From contig JASANE010003168.1 of the NCBI GenBank assembly GCA_030248225.1, positions 124,001 to 188,000 on the forward strand: DNA of 64,000 bases, given 5' to 3'. Positions 1 through 12,419 of this stretch are shown one piece after another. Positions within the stretch are counted from its first letter, which is position 1. Each line of letters opens with the position of its first letter. The notes beneath the pieces were generated by a model, which saw nothing but the letters and a program-made list of their open reading frames with translations, did no database searches and was not told where the DNA came from. The position numbers and the translations under genes were made by a program. The DNA comes from Trileptium ribeirensis (lineage: Eukaryota > Nematoda > Enoplea > Enoplida > Thoracostomopsidae).

Positions 1-387
1 ATTATTTTCATCGAACGCGACAATATTAATACAGTTGTACGCATCAGTTTCAGTGACACATGTATGATATACCATAAAATATAATCAATTCCCTGTTAAA
101 GCATAATTTGTTCATTTATATATTAAATTATTTACAATTGCATTAATAATTTTATATATTTTATTAAGTTGTAATATTTATACATATTCCATCCAAAGCA
201 CTCTTGTTTATCATACATTTTTGTATAATAAACCTTACGTTATTCTTGTTATATACCTATACATACTAAGCGCTTTCAGCGAAATCCCAACTACTGGAAA
301 ACTTGTTGGACTTTAACGATAATTGCGTTAGGGGAACAATGTTTAGTTGGGCATATAGAAGGGTTTTAAACTATGAAATGATATAAA
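1..387. other. AT-rich non-coding
   Basis: I see no coding, RNA or repeat signal here beyond AT-rich sequence. Confidence 0.5.
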
Positions 388-486
388 GCAGCCACTGAAA
401 GGTGGGCTGGGTTGGGATTCTTATCCACGACCTCTCTTTAGAACCGCAAGCAGAACCTCTACCGACTGAGCTATCACTGCTCGACT
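388..486 (-). mobile_element. Degenerate tRNA-derived SINE head
   Basis: Read on the minus strand, this has a tRNA-type A box (ATAGCTCAGTCGGTAGAG, 457-474). A decayed B-box region lies about 50 bp later (around 415-425, reading GGATAAGAATC). The same flanking phrase, tgaaa preceded by gcagccactgaa/gcagccgctgaa, occurs at the second copy near 1120. The acceptor ends do not pair, so this is a SINE or tRNA pseudogene rather than a working tRNA. Confidence 0.6.
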
Positions 487-771
487 TAACAGCAGTGTAA
501 AGATGCTATATTTGACATCCCCTCGTGTTTCAGTAAAGCCTACCACTGGCCTTTTTTATACACAACGTATTTATTGCATATATTATATATATAATGTTAC
601 TTCTCCATTAATAATCCACATAAGGAGGCAAAACACAGTTAGGCAAGGACTTGGGGTGGGGCGCAGGGTTTTTAGAATTTGGGTTCGGTAGAGTGGATGC
701 AGAATCCGACCTTCCCGTAAGACCTCAATATTAAGCGAACAATTTTTGAGTTGGACCTAGAAATAGTGCAA

Positions 772-1090
772 GAGTAAACTTAAGATGCGCCCTCAATCAT
801 CCTCTTTTGACACCATATACAAAACGTTGTTAGCGAACAAAACTCAGATTTCAATAGCCGTACGCAATGTCGACATTTTTCTGTTCCATAACTCCATTAG
901 CGAAAGCAATTCGGCCGCTGTACTTTAACACCAATGTGTTCGCGAACATTTTCAAGTTATAATGTATGGAATTTGAATCGGAATAATTTCTGTTCTTTAA
1001 CGCAAAAATGAAATTGTGTTCAGTGAACAACTGACTGTCAAGCGCTTTTGTAAAAAGAGGATGGTAAGGGGCGCAGCTTAAGTTTGCTCA
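772..1090. mobile_element. MITE, family M, copy 1
   Basis: Inverted ends read GTAAACTTAAGATGCGCCC at 774 and, as reverse complement, GCAAACTTAAGCTGCGCCCC at the right end near 1090. An inner CATCCTCTTTT is mirrored by AAAAGAGGATG. The inside is AT-rich with the palindromic word TTCGCGAAC. Related copies lie at about 15719-16185 and 62398-62889. There is no coding capacity, so it is non-autonomous; the superfamily is not determined. Confidence 0.7.
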
Positions 1091-1119
1091 TGGATAGGTG
1101 CTAAAAGAGGAAAGGGTGT

Positions 1120-1225
1120 GAAGCAGCCGCTGAAAAGTTGCGTTGGATTCGAACCCACGACCTTCTGTCCTCGGATCCGCAAGCAGGCGCTCTACCGACT
1201 GAACTATTCTTGCCCGACGTGCTGC
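1120..1225 (-). mobile_element. tRNA-derived SINE head
   Basis: The minus strand carries an A box (TAGTTCAGTCGGTAGAGC, 1189-1206) and an intact B box (GGGTTCGAATCC, 1145-1156) at tRNA spacing. The anticodon region is not a credible stem, and the would-be acceptor strands do not pair. This is the pattern of a tRNA-derived SINE with pol III promoter elements. It lies directly beside MITE copy 1. Confidence 0.7.
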
Positions 1226-1231
1226 TGTATT

Positions 1232-1530
1232 CAACAAATTAAAAAAGGGGAAACAAAAAGAAAAGCATGAAGCTAAACCAAAAATAGAATTCTGAGTACT
1301 AGCTATGTGATAAAACGCCATTGTGCTAGTCGACACTAGATTATAACGCAGAGACGATCATAAATTAGTTTGAACCGTCGGCGTCGCAGACTTCAGCTTG
1401 GACATAGCCGAAACTATATTAGGCACATTTAGGTGATGTACATCTATACCTTTGTGGCAAAATATTTGTAATGAGTTATGCTTCTTTTCTATAAGGCTAT
1501 AGTTTTAGTACAATTGCGCAGTTTTCTTGG
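1232..1530. repeat. Dispersed repeat, copy 1 (partner at 55985-56255)
   Basis: Landmarks shared in order with 55985-56255 are ctagctatgtg/ctagctatgta, aaactgccatt-type sequence, the phrase gacttcagcttggac, the word taggtga, and ctttctataaggc/ctttctataacgc. The two copies are in the same orientation. The SINE head at 1120-1225 is on the other strand and adjoins this block, so their relation is unclear. Confidence 0.6.
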
Positions 1531-2090
1531 TTCTTTTCCATTATTCCCCCAGGCCGCATTTGCCCAAAAAAAGGTCGGATTCTGGACATTTTGGTATGTT
1601 TGTGATGCTCGAGACCTCCCCTGATCATTTCGACCAAAAAATTGAATTTTCAAATTTTCGGTTTTTTTGGTTTTCTTAAAAATTGGATTTTTGTTCACCA
1701 TTCGAGCTGAGTCTAATTGTGTTATTTTTAACGGGATCCGATAAAAACATCCAAAGTTATGGCCAAAACTGTTCAAATGCTGAGCCTCTCATCCTCCGAT
1801 AGTTTTTGACCATAACTTAGGATCCTGTTAAAAATATCACCATTCGATTCAGCTCATCAAGTCGCGTCGAATGGTGGGTAAAAATATAATTTAAAATTTT
1901 TTGGGGTCTCAAAGGACGCAAAAAACTCGAAAATTTTAAAAATTCAATTTTTCGGTCGAAATGATCAGGGGTGTCTCGAGGATCAAAAAATACCAAAACT
2001 TCCAGAATCCTACCAATTTTGGGCAAACGCGGGCTAGGGGGAGAGGATAGTGGAAAAGAACCGTTTTCTTCTCAGGAATTGAGTATGTAA
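1490..2090. repeat. Imperfect palindromic repeat of the 'CTCAGCT/AGCTGAG' family
   Basis: The left arm (1490-1780) is mirrored by the right arm (1800-2090): ctcgagacctcccctgatc versus gatcaggggtgtctcgag, tttcgaccaaaaaattgaa versus ttcaatttttcggtcgaaa, and a Gln-like tttgcccaaaa versus ttttgggcaaa. The centre has ATTCGA...CAGCT-type words. Related pieces are at 8880-9130, 11860-12360, 12420-12990 and 46300-46640. Confidence 0.6.
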
Positions 2091-2703
2091 CAAATCACCG
2101 GTTCGTAACTCGTATCTCAGCAATCTTAGGTAACATATGATACAAATATATGTGACGTCAAACAAAACAATAATGTTGTTTGATAACGTTTCTATACGCA
2201 ATGTTTTTTGACAATATTACATGCATAATTTATGATATATTACTTGTCTAATTCCATTCGGACCTGAATTGACACTTAAGTGTAATTTATAATATATACC
2301 GTGATAATTTTAATTTTGTTTTATATAATTAATTTTTGAAGTGTACAATACTTATAATTATAACTTGTATATATAATACGGCAACGATCCTTTTGGCTTA
2401 TTCCCAATAACTGAGAAAGTTGAAGTTCCAACCATAAAATTTGAAAAAATACAACGCGGAAAACAAGAGATCTTCAGCGTTCCTAGCAATCCTTAGCGAT
2501 TCGTTCTTGCTAAGGAATCGCTTCTTTTCAAGAACTATTGAACCTGGTATATGCGGTTTGTTTCGTTATATGCAGCATGATCGGGAGTATTAGAAATCTA
2601 CTGACATATTATTATTATGTATATGCAGGGACGCAGATCTATCTCAAAAAGTTCTGGTGACACAGCACTACCTAAAATGCGTTTTGTTACCACATAGATC
2701 AGA

Positions 2704-3090
2704 AAAGACTTAAAAGTGGGGCAAGGGCGTAGCCAGGAATTTTGAAAGGGGAGGGGGTCGGGGCCCACAGTGAGTACCTAAAAAGGGAGGGTCTGGGGGG
2801 TGTCGCGCTCAGAAATGTGAAAGCGGTTTCCAGAATTGGTATTTTAAGTACGCCATAACAAAGTAAAAATGCAACTGTTGCCAAAATCGCGAATTTTAAT
2901 ACAAAAATGTGAAATTTGGTCAAAAATACGGTTGAAAGTAATTGTTTTCTAGTGCGAGATACGCTAGTTTTAGGACAATTTTCGACATGATTTTCAACCA
3001 GAATCACTCAAAAAAAATTTGTTTGGGGCTGAAGCAAAAGGGGGGTGGGGTCGCGACCCCCGCAACCCCCCGCCTACGGCCTTGAAGTGG
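2704..3090. mobile_element. Short TIR-like element with GGGCGTAGCC end
   Basis: It is bounded by gggcgtagccaggaatttt at 2724 and by a C-rich right end containing cgcctacggcc at about 3070, with G-rich inner flanks on the left and C-rich inner flanks on the right. Similar G-rich to C-rich modules occur at 13040-13230 and 17590-17755. The exact ends are uncertain. Confidence 0.4.
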
Positions 3091-5555
3091 GGGCATTCAT
3101 GTATCATCTAGACTAAAATTGGGTGTCAGTCATGCTGTCTCAAAAGTGGAGGTAGGAGGGTTACGATCTCCTGTCATACCCTTCGGTGCCCATGGGTATA
3201 TTCCAATTTTGCAACAAAGGCACAATTTATAAACAAAGACATTTTGTCATAAAACGAATAATCAGAAATTTGCATAAAAATAAAAACACTTTGTTAATTA
3301 ATAAAGCCTGAACTCGGTGTTTTGACCATAGCTAAAGCAAGTGAAACACACAAGTGGTAAAGACTACTATATTAACTTCTCTTACGAACATTTTTAATTC
3401 GGCAGAAATGTGTTTTAAAAAAAGAATTGCTCATATTCTGGAATTTTCTGAAATACACGCCGAATAGATGATACAACCGGCTCCAATTCGCCGTTTTCAA
3501 GCTGGATATAACGCCCGTTGCACTGATTGTCACATTACCAGTATATATGTGTTACGTTAGTGAACTTGTTTTGTCTTGTATCTGTTTGAATTTTCATATT
3601 ATAAGAGCTAACTTCATGACCAGATGTGCTAAGCTATAATGAAACAATACTACTCTGAAGACGATACCTAATCCCTTATGTACAATTAATCACTTAGTAG
3701 TTAATAAATCGACTGGCAATTTTTGTAATTGTGAGTAAGGAATTAACATGTATTATACGATATCACAACGTGTTCATAAGCTCCTTGTTTTGGGATATTA
3801 GCACGTCATAGCAAATGTAGATAGCTTCAGTTGTATGCCCTATGGCGACCGCCATGACCTTTTAGAGAACCATGTGATGGAATATTTCGACTTGCGCATA
3901 ATGAAGCACCTTTAGTTGATTAATGTCCGAAAATATTGTAGAAAAATTCTATGCTAAAGCCATGTTCTTTTGTGACTCGTTGAAAATTTTTTTATTGAAT
4001 GGTTTGTGAATTATGATTTAGATAAAGTTTATGTAAAATTATAAGGCAAAAACATCACAGCTCGAAGCATATTCTAAAAGCTTCGTTTTTCTGATTTGCA
4101 ACTTATAACTCTTTTTATAGTAGCTTCGGAAAAAAGAAGACATTTAAAGTACAACAAGCGTTAGCTTCGTGCAAACTCATTCCGCATAGAATGACATATT
4201 ATACTGCATTACATGCACTGACGCCACCTGCACATTTACTGCTCAATGTTGTTGTTTTCCTCTATATATTGAAATCAACGATGGAGAAGCACAAAAAGTA
4301 TTCAATAGAATATGTATATAGGGTGGCTATTGATGTATATACCAACAAATGTTTAGGATGCTGAAAAAGATTTTGAAATAATTTTGAGTCAAAACAAGTA
4401 TTACCTTTCGATGTTACAAGCTGCAGTCTGCAGTATATATGTGAATGAATTAATCATCTTGAATTTTACCCACATTTTTCGTAGTATACAAGCTACCTAG
4501 CGAATTTCGTACTTGTTTGTCTATTGAAATCCCACCGTTTTTCCCTTCTCAGGAATTAAAGCAACATATTGAACGATTGTGATGTTTTTGTACCTCAAAC
4601 ATGTAGAACCCCTCGATATTTCTAAATGATATGTAGAGTTTGTTATGTTGAATATTCGTAAATCTCATTTTTCCACCAGACAGATTCTTGGAAATTTGTG
4701 CTTAAATATCGAGGCAGGCATTTTATGCAAGAGGCAAGTGGAAATTAGAACAGCGGGCTTCTGGAATGTGGGGAAGTGGGCGTGTTGAGCTTGACCTATA
4801 TTCGACCTACTGGAACCGCTATTGGTGACGTCCATTCCCAAAACGCGACCCGTGCAGTGATGAAACTCTTACCCTGAAAATTTTCGGCCAGCAAAAAGTG
4901 CAGTGTTGACACGGCAAACTTGATAATATTGAATTTCGACGTAAAATGAACAAATTTGCAGTGCTGGCGGCACAGCGGCCGTGTACAATTTGAATGAAAA
5001 CTGTTTCATGCATTATAACATTTATAAAGGCCGTTTTCAAATGAAATAAATCACTTTCCTACGACCGCTGTCCCACCTTCCTCGACATTGCAACTGATAC
5101 TGTGTATTGGGTCATACGTATTTGAAAAGCCCTGCCGGAAGCTCCGAGAAAGTAACAGCTTTAATATATTTCAATATGACCACAGAAATCCAATACCAGC
5201 TAATGTTGACAACGTACAATCTGATAGAATAAAAAACAATCCAACGCATTTACCATCCGTTAATATAGCTTTGGCATAACTTCTGTAGCAAATAATAGTT
5301 AGACCCGCCGTTACCTAATTGTAGTTTAATTTCATCTACGTGTATTATTAATACATAAGAAGTTGTGCATATCGAGAGAAGCATGCATATAATCGAATGC
5401 ATTCGTCAATAAAATATCTGTGGCATGGTGATGAAAAATGTTTTTAAATGATTATAAATGTTATAAATTTATAATTTTAATAAGTAAAATATCGCAATTA
5501 TTTATTTTTGAGTAACGAATTAGGGACTGTGCTCCGATAACTGAAATTCCGCCAC
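3091..5555. other. Non-coding AT-rich stretch
   Basis: I recognise no exon or repeat here; only short unconserved reading frames are present. Confidence 0.4.
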
Positions 5556-7083
5556 ATGTTTAAGTATCTCTTCTACGACTCATACGTCCTACCGACATTT
5601 TCCAACTTTCGCATCAACGTCACACCTCCCGTTGAATTTGATATACAAATATGAATTTGATATACAAATAATATTTTAGCTCCATTAATAAATTTCTTCA
5701 TTCATTCCTCCAAAAAGTGTTACGCCATTGAAAAATATAAACGTTCAAGGGGAAAACCTCCTTTGATGGAACAGCCGTACATATTCAGCAACTCTTGCCA
5801 ATGTTTAAGTATCTTCTAGGACCCATACCTCCCACCCACATTTTCCGACTTTTGCATCAACGTCACACCTCCCGTTGAATTTGATATACAAATATGAATT
5901 TGATATACAAATAATATTTTAGCTCCATTAATAAATTTCTTCATTCATTCCTCCAAAAAGTTTACGCCATTGAAAATATAAACGTTCAAGGGGAAAACCT
6001 CCTTTGATGGAACAGCCGTACATATTCAGCAACTCTTGCCAATGTTTAAGTATCTTCTAGGACCCATACCTCCCACCCACATTTTCCGACTTTTGCATCA
6101 ACGTCACACCTCCCGTTGAATTTGATATACAAATATGAATTTGATATACAAATAATATTTTAGCTCCATTAATAAATTTCTTCATTCATTCCTCCAAAAA
6201 GTTTACGCCATTGAAAATATAAACGTTCAAGGGGAAAACCTCCTTTGATGGAACAGCCGTACATATTCAGCAACTCTCGCCAATGTTTAAGTATCTTCTA
6301 GGACCCATACCTCCCACCCACATTTTCCGACTTTTGCATCAACGTCACACCTCCCGTTGAATTTGATATACAAATATGAATTTGATATACAAATAATATT
6401 TTAGCTCCATTAAATAAATTTCTTCATTCATTCCTCCAAAAAGTGTTACGCCATTGGAAAAATATAAACGTTCAAGGGGAAAACCTCCTTTGATGGAACA
6501 GCCGTACATATTCAGCAACTCTCGCCAATGTTTAAGTATCTTCTAGGACCCATACCTCCCACCCACATTTTCCGACTTTTGCATCAACGTCACACCTCCC
6601 GTTGAATTTGATATACAAATATGAATTTGATATACAAATAATATTTTAGCTCCATTAATAAATTTCTTCATTCATTCCTCCAAAAAGTTTACGCCATTGA
6701 AAATATAAACGTTCAAGGGGAAAACCTCCTTTGATGGAACAGCCGTACATATTCAGCAACTCTCGCCAATGTTTAAGTATCTTCTAGGACCCATACCTCC
6801 CACCCACATTTTCCGACTTTTGCATCAACGTCACACCTCCCGTTGAATTTGATATACAAATATGAATTTGATATACAAATAATATTTTAGCTCCATTAAT
6901 AAATTTCTTCATTCATTCCTCCAAAAAGTGTTACGCCATTGAAAAATATAAACGTTCAAGGGGAAAACCTCCTTTGATGGAACAGCCGTACATATTCAGC
7001 AACTCTCGCCAATGTTTAAGTATCTTCTAGGACCCATACCTCCCACCCACATTTTCCGACTTTTGCATCAATGTCACGCCTCC
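5556..7083. repeat. Satellite array, about 241-bp unit, about 6.3 copies
   Basis: The phrase gttgaatttgatatacaaat recurs at 5631, 5874, 6115, 6356, 6601 and 6842, giving steps of 243, 241, 241, 245 and 241 bp. The last unit diverges at 7081. Copies differ mainly by single-base indels (aaaaagtg versus aaaaagt, cttgcc versus ctcgcc). Each unit also carries an internal short duplication of gaatttgatatacaaata. The first copy is the most divergent. No coding potential. Confidence 0.95.
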
Positions 7084-7576
7084 CGCTGTTCAATATAGAA
7101 CAAGCTAATTTTAAGCAATCAGCCTTGTTTTTTATTCTGTAGCATAATTCCACCATCAGTCAAAGACCCCTGATATTTAAATGTCTGTTGAAGAAAAAAG
7201 AAAGTTGTTGCTGTAGCAGTCGACGGCGCCCGTCTAATGAATTATAGACAATATATTAAACTCAATATTTAGACTGGACTGAGTCAGTGCATGGATGGCT
7301 GTAAAATTTGGTATTATACTTTTATTATTTTTATATAATAATTTCAGCTTCAAAATTATATTATATTCATGAAGCTAGACATAATATTTTATGTTGTTTT
7401 TGTGTCAGCCAGCTCGCAGTTAGCTTGGTGAAATTTGGAAAAAAATCATATTATTAGGTATATGCTAAGTAGACACCATGTAGTTATTAATATGAAGTGG
7501 ATTTATTTTTCATGTTATCCTACAGCAAAAATTTCTGCTGCTTTTGTATCGAACATTCGACGAATTGTGCACGACA

Positions 7577-7795
7577 ATTAATAGTATGAATATGCTCTAA
7601 TTTTTACTGAGAGACATTATTATTTTGACCAGCGGTGCCTCCCAATGTATTGCAGTAGTTTGAATACGCTATAATTTTTACTGAGAGGTATTATTTTGAC
7701 CAACGGTGTGCCTTAATGTATTGCAGTAGTATGAATAAGCTTTAATTTTTACTGAGAGACATTATTTTCACCAACGGTAGGCCAAAATGTACTAC
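7577..7795. repeat. Three-copy tandem repeat (about 70-85-bp unit)
   Basis: Three successive units carry tatgaat, then taatttttactgagag, then attattttgacca or ttcacca, then acggt and aatgta. A fourth, isolated copy lies at 8660-8725 in the same orientation, which suggests one array split by the intervening sequence. Confidence 0.75.
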
Positions 7796-8659
7796 TCGTA
7801 AACGTAATAAATTACAAAAAGTAACCAGAGCAATAGTCAAAGTATATGATATCTTATTTATGTGTACATGTATTTCAACTAAATATTTAATCAATTTATA
7901 CTATGTATCACGTTTTAGACGTTTGATGGCAAATCCACCTTACAAAAATTTAGCTAGGTAAAAAATTAGTAAATTAATTAGTAATGTCACCTAATTATTT
8001 AACTAATTAGCACAAACGACAAAATCATAGAGTTTAAAAGCCACATTTTCATGATCAGCGATATCGAAAACCCCGGAATGCCAAAAATCAGCAATTTCAA
8101 GGTGATTTTGAAATTTGCATAAAATTAACTACGTAATTAGCCAACTGATTACTTAACATATTAGCATATACGGCCAAGTTTTAGAGCTTCAGCAATATCA
8201 TATTCGTGATCAGCGTCATAGAAAACCCGTGTGCAATTGTTTTCATTTCGGAGCACTTTGAAAATTTTCAAAAATTAGGTATATAATTAATAATTGATTA
8301 GTAATAAACACCAGATTCATAATTTACACGGCGAGATGTAATATACGCACAAAAATAAGAAATTTATAATACTTATTAATTGAAAAATAAGCAATTTTTG
8401 TTTGACAATGCTAAAAATAGGCTGACACGCTTAACTAATTAGTTAATTACTAATTAACTAAAGCAAATTTTGACAAATCTACATGTCTTGCACCTGTCCA
8501 ATATAAACAAAAAATCTCGGTTGCAAACAAAAAAAGTTTTTTTAAATCAGCCCAGTAGTTACTGAGGATTTAAATGGACGGGCGGACGGACAGAACAACG
8601 GTGCCGAATTTCCCCCTCTGACGAAAACAAAAACGCTTCGCTTCGCTCCGCTCAACAAT
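7796..8659. mobile_element. Putative insertion splitting a tandem array
   Basis: The segment lies between copies three and four of the 7577-8725 repeat. It contains two related blocks (catgatcagcgatatcgaaaa near 8050 and cgtgatcagcgtcatagaaaa near 8210), several aattagttaatta-like words, a ggacgggcggacggacag run and a terminal cgcttcgcttcgctccgct. There is no open coding region. No clear terminal inverted repeat was found, so the class is unknown. Confidence 0.45.
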
Positions 8660-8725
8660 AATATGAATATGCTGTAGTTTTTTATAAAGAGACATTATTA
8701 TTTTGACGAACGGTGCGTCCCAATG
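8660..8725. repeat. Isolated fourth copy of the 7577 tandem repeat
   Basis: It carries the same ordered words as the array at 7577-7795: tatgaatatgct, agagacattattattttgac, gaacggtgcgtcccaatgta. Confidence 0.7.
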
Positions 8726-8879
8726 TATCACAGTCGTCGTAGTTGGGTTGTTTTATCACCTCACACCACAGCATAACATCAGGGTGACTTATTATATTGA
8801 TTACAGATAGGAAGCATAGAATTTATAATTTTAATTTGTGTGCTTTAGGACTAAGAACATTTGCAGTGGCACCGTTTTT

Positions 8880-9130
8880 GGATTTTGTCTATAAATGATA
8901 CATTTTTATTCTTGCATTTCGGGTCTTTTCTAGAACCCCAGCCCTAAATTTTTGAAGATAAAGTGGAAAGTTTGGTACCCTTCGACTCAGCTCGACAAGC
9001 TGAGACAGAAAATATCCATTTTGTCTAGTTTTATGACAATTTTTTTCGTTTTTTTGAATTGCCCATGGCACATAAAATTTTTGAAAACATTTTTTCTCGT
9101 TAAATGTATAATTTTATATACCATTCGAAC
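8880..9130. repeat. 'CTCAGCT/AGCTGAG' family repeat copy
   Basis: It contains ttctagaaccccagccctaaa, ttcgactcagctcgacaagc and a ttttgaaaacattttttctcg stretch. The same ordered words occur at 12090-12290 and 46310-46560. Confidence 0.55.
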
Positions 9131-11855
9131 TGTGATAACAAACTGAATGAAATGATTGCTGAAGCGGTATGTACAGTATTTACGGATGAACAACTGTTGC
9201 GTGGAACGTGTAGCGCTCGTAGCTGTTTCTGCATTATAGGCCGCAGCACTAACTCTAGAGGGCACATACTGACCATTCTAGAGCCAGGTAATTATAGTTA
9301 TAGCTCACCAGGGCTTAGAAGTCATACAAATATGACTCTCTTGTACCTAAATTTATTGGTCTACCGAGAGAGTTCTTGCAAATTTGACAGAATGTAAGCG
9401 CGAGTAATCCGACGTTGGCCTACATTCTGTTTCATCAATCAAATGCCATGTTACCTAGTTTTACTTAGTCTCGCTGTGCAAAAGACAGCCCGAAATTCAG
9501 AAATTACAGCGTTTTTCAAGTCAGTTGAGATCAATTATACACAAATTTTTTCGTTGCAAAAGGGCGCAAAATAATGTTTCGTAAAAATTAAACATAAAAT
9601 TGCAAAACATACTACCTATATATTGAATTTGGGGCTTCACAGCTTGCGGTAGTGTGGGATATATTTTTCCGCTGTTTCGTTACAGCAGCTTGCTGCTAAG
9701 GATATGCGACGCAGGATTGTATGTATTTTGTAAGTGCAGCAATTGGTAAAAAGCATATTGTCCTCACTTAGCTCTAAGTTGCCTCGCTTTTCAAAGTTTC
9801 CCCATTTGACTATATAATAATCCACCGCTGGACTCATTTTGATTTGCCTTGTATGATTGCACAAAGCGATCTCGTTAAACTTCTACAATATTTGCCAAAT
9901 TTTTGACAGTATAAACTAAATTTAACACCATGGGCGCACGCAAGTGGGTGCGGCTTCCCCTCCCCTCTTTTTCCACGAAAATAGCGCCGCCATAAGGTGG
10001 ACCCTTCAATTTACCCCTTCCGCCTCCTAACTACTGAATAGCGCGCTGCGCCACTGCCAACCCCTAATGATATATAGCAAGTTACAATCTTTATATATAT
10101 TGCTGTAGCAGTCAAACGATGGAGTGTTTTATTGACAAAGAAGCGATGTCAATATTGCAACCGTATAACCACATGTCCGGCTGCGGAAAATTTTACTGTT
10201 TTACAAATTTTCCATGTAAGATTAGTCTAAAATATTATTTCTAACATACCTTTTTCTGTATATACAGTATATAAATTATTTGGTCTATTCTTAAAGGTTG
10301 CGTTGCTTTGTAATTGAAATTGATAAAATTCAAATTGTGTTATAGATTTACCAATTTACACAGGTTGGAATGGCAGATTTTTTGTGCAGAGAATAATGTT
10401 GCATAATATTCTATATTGTATATACAAGTCGGGTCACGAAACTATGAATTTCAGCTTAATCTTGACAAATTTACGCCCTAGCGGATTATGACTAGGTCTC
10501 TTTCCCCTGGTTGATATAAAGTTCCCCTCTTAGCATATGGTTAGCCGTAACTCTAAGTTAAAGTCTGAGCCTAAACGTATTTTGAGATCACGATTGATCA
10601 TCAAACCTTTGCCCTTCATTTGATATTAGGTAATTCACAAAAGCTCTACGGAACTACTCACGTCAAGTTTTCCTCTTCTCCACTATTGTTGAAAGGAAAC
10701 TTGACATGATCGTTTTAGTTACCAACTCAAAACATAAACATCAGTCAGCTTGCGATGTTGCCTTGTCGCCTACGGCTTTAACGAAGCTTTTGACACAAAC
10801 TTGATGTCCATCATGTTCCTGCTCAAATCTCATCTCATACAAATGTATATTTCTTTCTTTTGTATCACTTTAACTTCAATTTTATACACCTTTTTTCGAG
10901 CTCCCATCATCATTTGTGTTGTAATGGGTTTTGATTAGTTTTCATCAAAGCTATTGATTGATGATTCTACCAATTTGTACCATAATATATATTTACACAA
11001 AGGCTGTTATCACAAAAAGCTTTCACTGATAGCCATAAATGCCCAACAATATTCAATATATACTGTTTCGCTGGGCTCTTTTGTGGTATATTATATATGC
11101 CATATAGGTGTTTAAGGTCCTTCCGTTTTAGTAGGATAGATGATTTCGGCAGGTACGCAGTGTAACACAATGTCTCGGTCAACGTTTTAAGAACAGTGGT
11201 TTGCCTACACCTTGGTGTTAACCATTTATTTTGCCGATGAAGTAAATACATACCCACCGGTGGATTTAAATCTAGCTTAATTTACCCAATCAAATAACGT
11301 TTGAACTTTTCAAGAGTTAAATAGATGTTGTAATTTTAAAATTGATTTTGAATACAATATTTCTTTTTATAAGAATCAAATGTAATAGTATATATTCTGT
11401 TAACGATCAGTCAGTATTGCAATCGATTGGCTATTATACAATTCATTGTATTTGTAAATACATATGAAAAACTGAAGGGCCCTTTGCAATGTTGTATTGT
11501 GCCATGGTAACCTGTATTTAGCAGTAGGCATGATTTTTGTTAAGATTAAAGACTAGTTTCGAATACATTCAGATATGACTGTATTGAACATAATTTTAAT
11601 ATATATGTATGTTGGTCCTGTTTTGAACCACATGCTGCATTGGTGATTGGTTCAGTCTCATGACCAGAAATATTATCGCAACCACGAAGAAATAAACCTA
11701 TTGGGTAACACTAAGCTTGCAGGCATCAGAGTCGACAATTTAAAAGTTTAAAGTTATGGCCCATTCACTAACTATAGGAATAAAGACAGAGTAAATCATC
11801 TAAAAAAACAAAAGAACCAAGGGTTATTTCGGTTGTACACCCCAGTCGGAAAATG
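9131..11855. other. Non-coding AT-rich stretch
   Basis: No recognised gene or repeat. Short reading frames at 9104-9397 and 10967-11257 show no family motif. Confidence 0.4.
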
Positions 11856-11859
11856 GATA

Positions 11860-12360
11860 AATTTGAAGAAACATTGGAAATTTTTCTACCAATTCGTCAG
11901 AATTCAACATGGCGGTTCAGAAAATATTAATTTCGGTCATACGTGTTTGTGATAAAAGCTTTTTGAGATTTTTAGGGTAACCAGTTATCCACTTTGTTGC
12001 CCAAAATTTTGGAAAAATATTTTCTTTGTGGATCATTTGAACCGGATTGACGAGCTGAGTGAACGGTGCAAAAATCGGGCATTTCCTAGAATCCCCCACC
12101 CGAAATTGGTTAATTTTGAAGATACATCGGAAATTTTGGCATTTGGCGTCGCTCGACGAAATGGTTCAAAATATGTACATTTTGGCAATGTTAATGACAA
12201 AACAATTTTTAAAATTATTCGGGTTCTCAATGGAACCCCTTGGTACTCAAAATTTCCGAAAAAAATTTTTTTCTCTATATATAAATTTATATACTATTCG
12301 AACCGCATTCACGACCTGAGTGGAATGGTGACCGAATTAATGACTTAGGCTTTGCCTAAT
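11860..12360. repeat. 'CTCAGCT/AGCTGAG' family repeat copy
   Basis: It contains gattgacgagctgagtgaac, tcctagaatcccccacccg, an aaatttgaagaaacattgg / aattttgaagatacatcgg duplication and gaccgaattaatgac. It consists of at least two degenerate family units. Apparent overlapping reading frames here are repeat sequence, not genes. Confidence 0.55.
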
Positions 12361-12419
12361 GCTTCATCATTGTGTTAGGTTTTCAAATTAATGGCAATAT
12401 CATCTCAACTCTTAAATCA

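Noticed and set aside
1120..1225. Functional tRNA gene on the minus strand
   Set aside because: The A and B boxes are present but the acceptor and anticodon stems do not form; a SINE head fits better.
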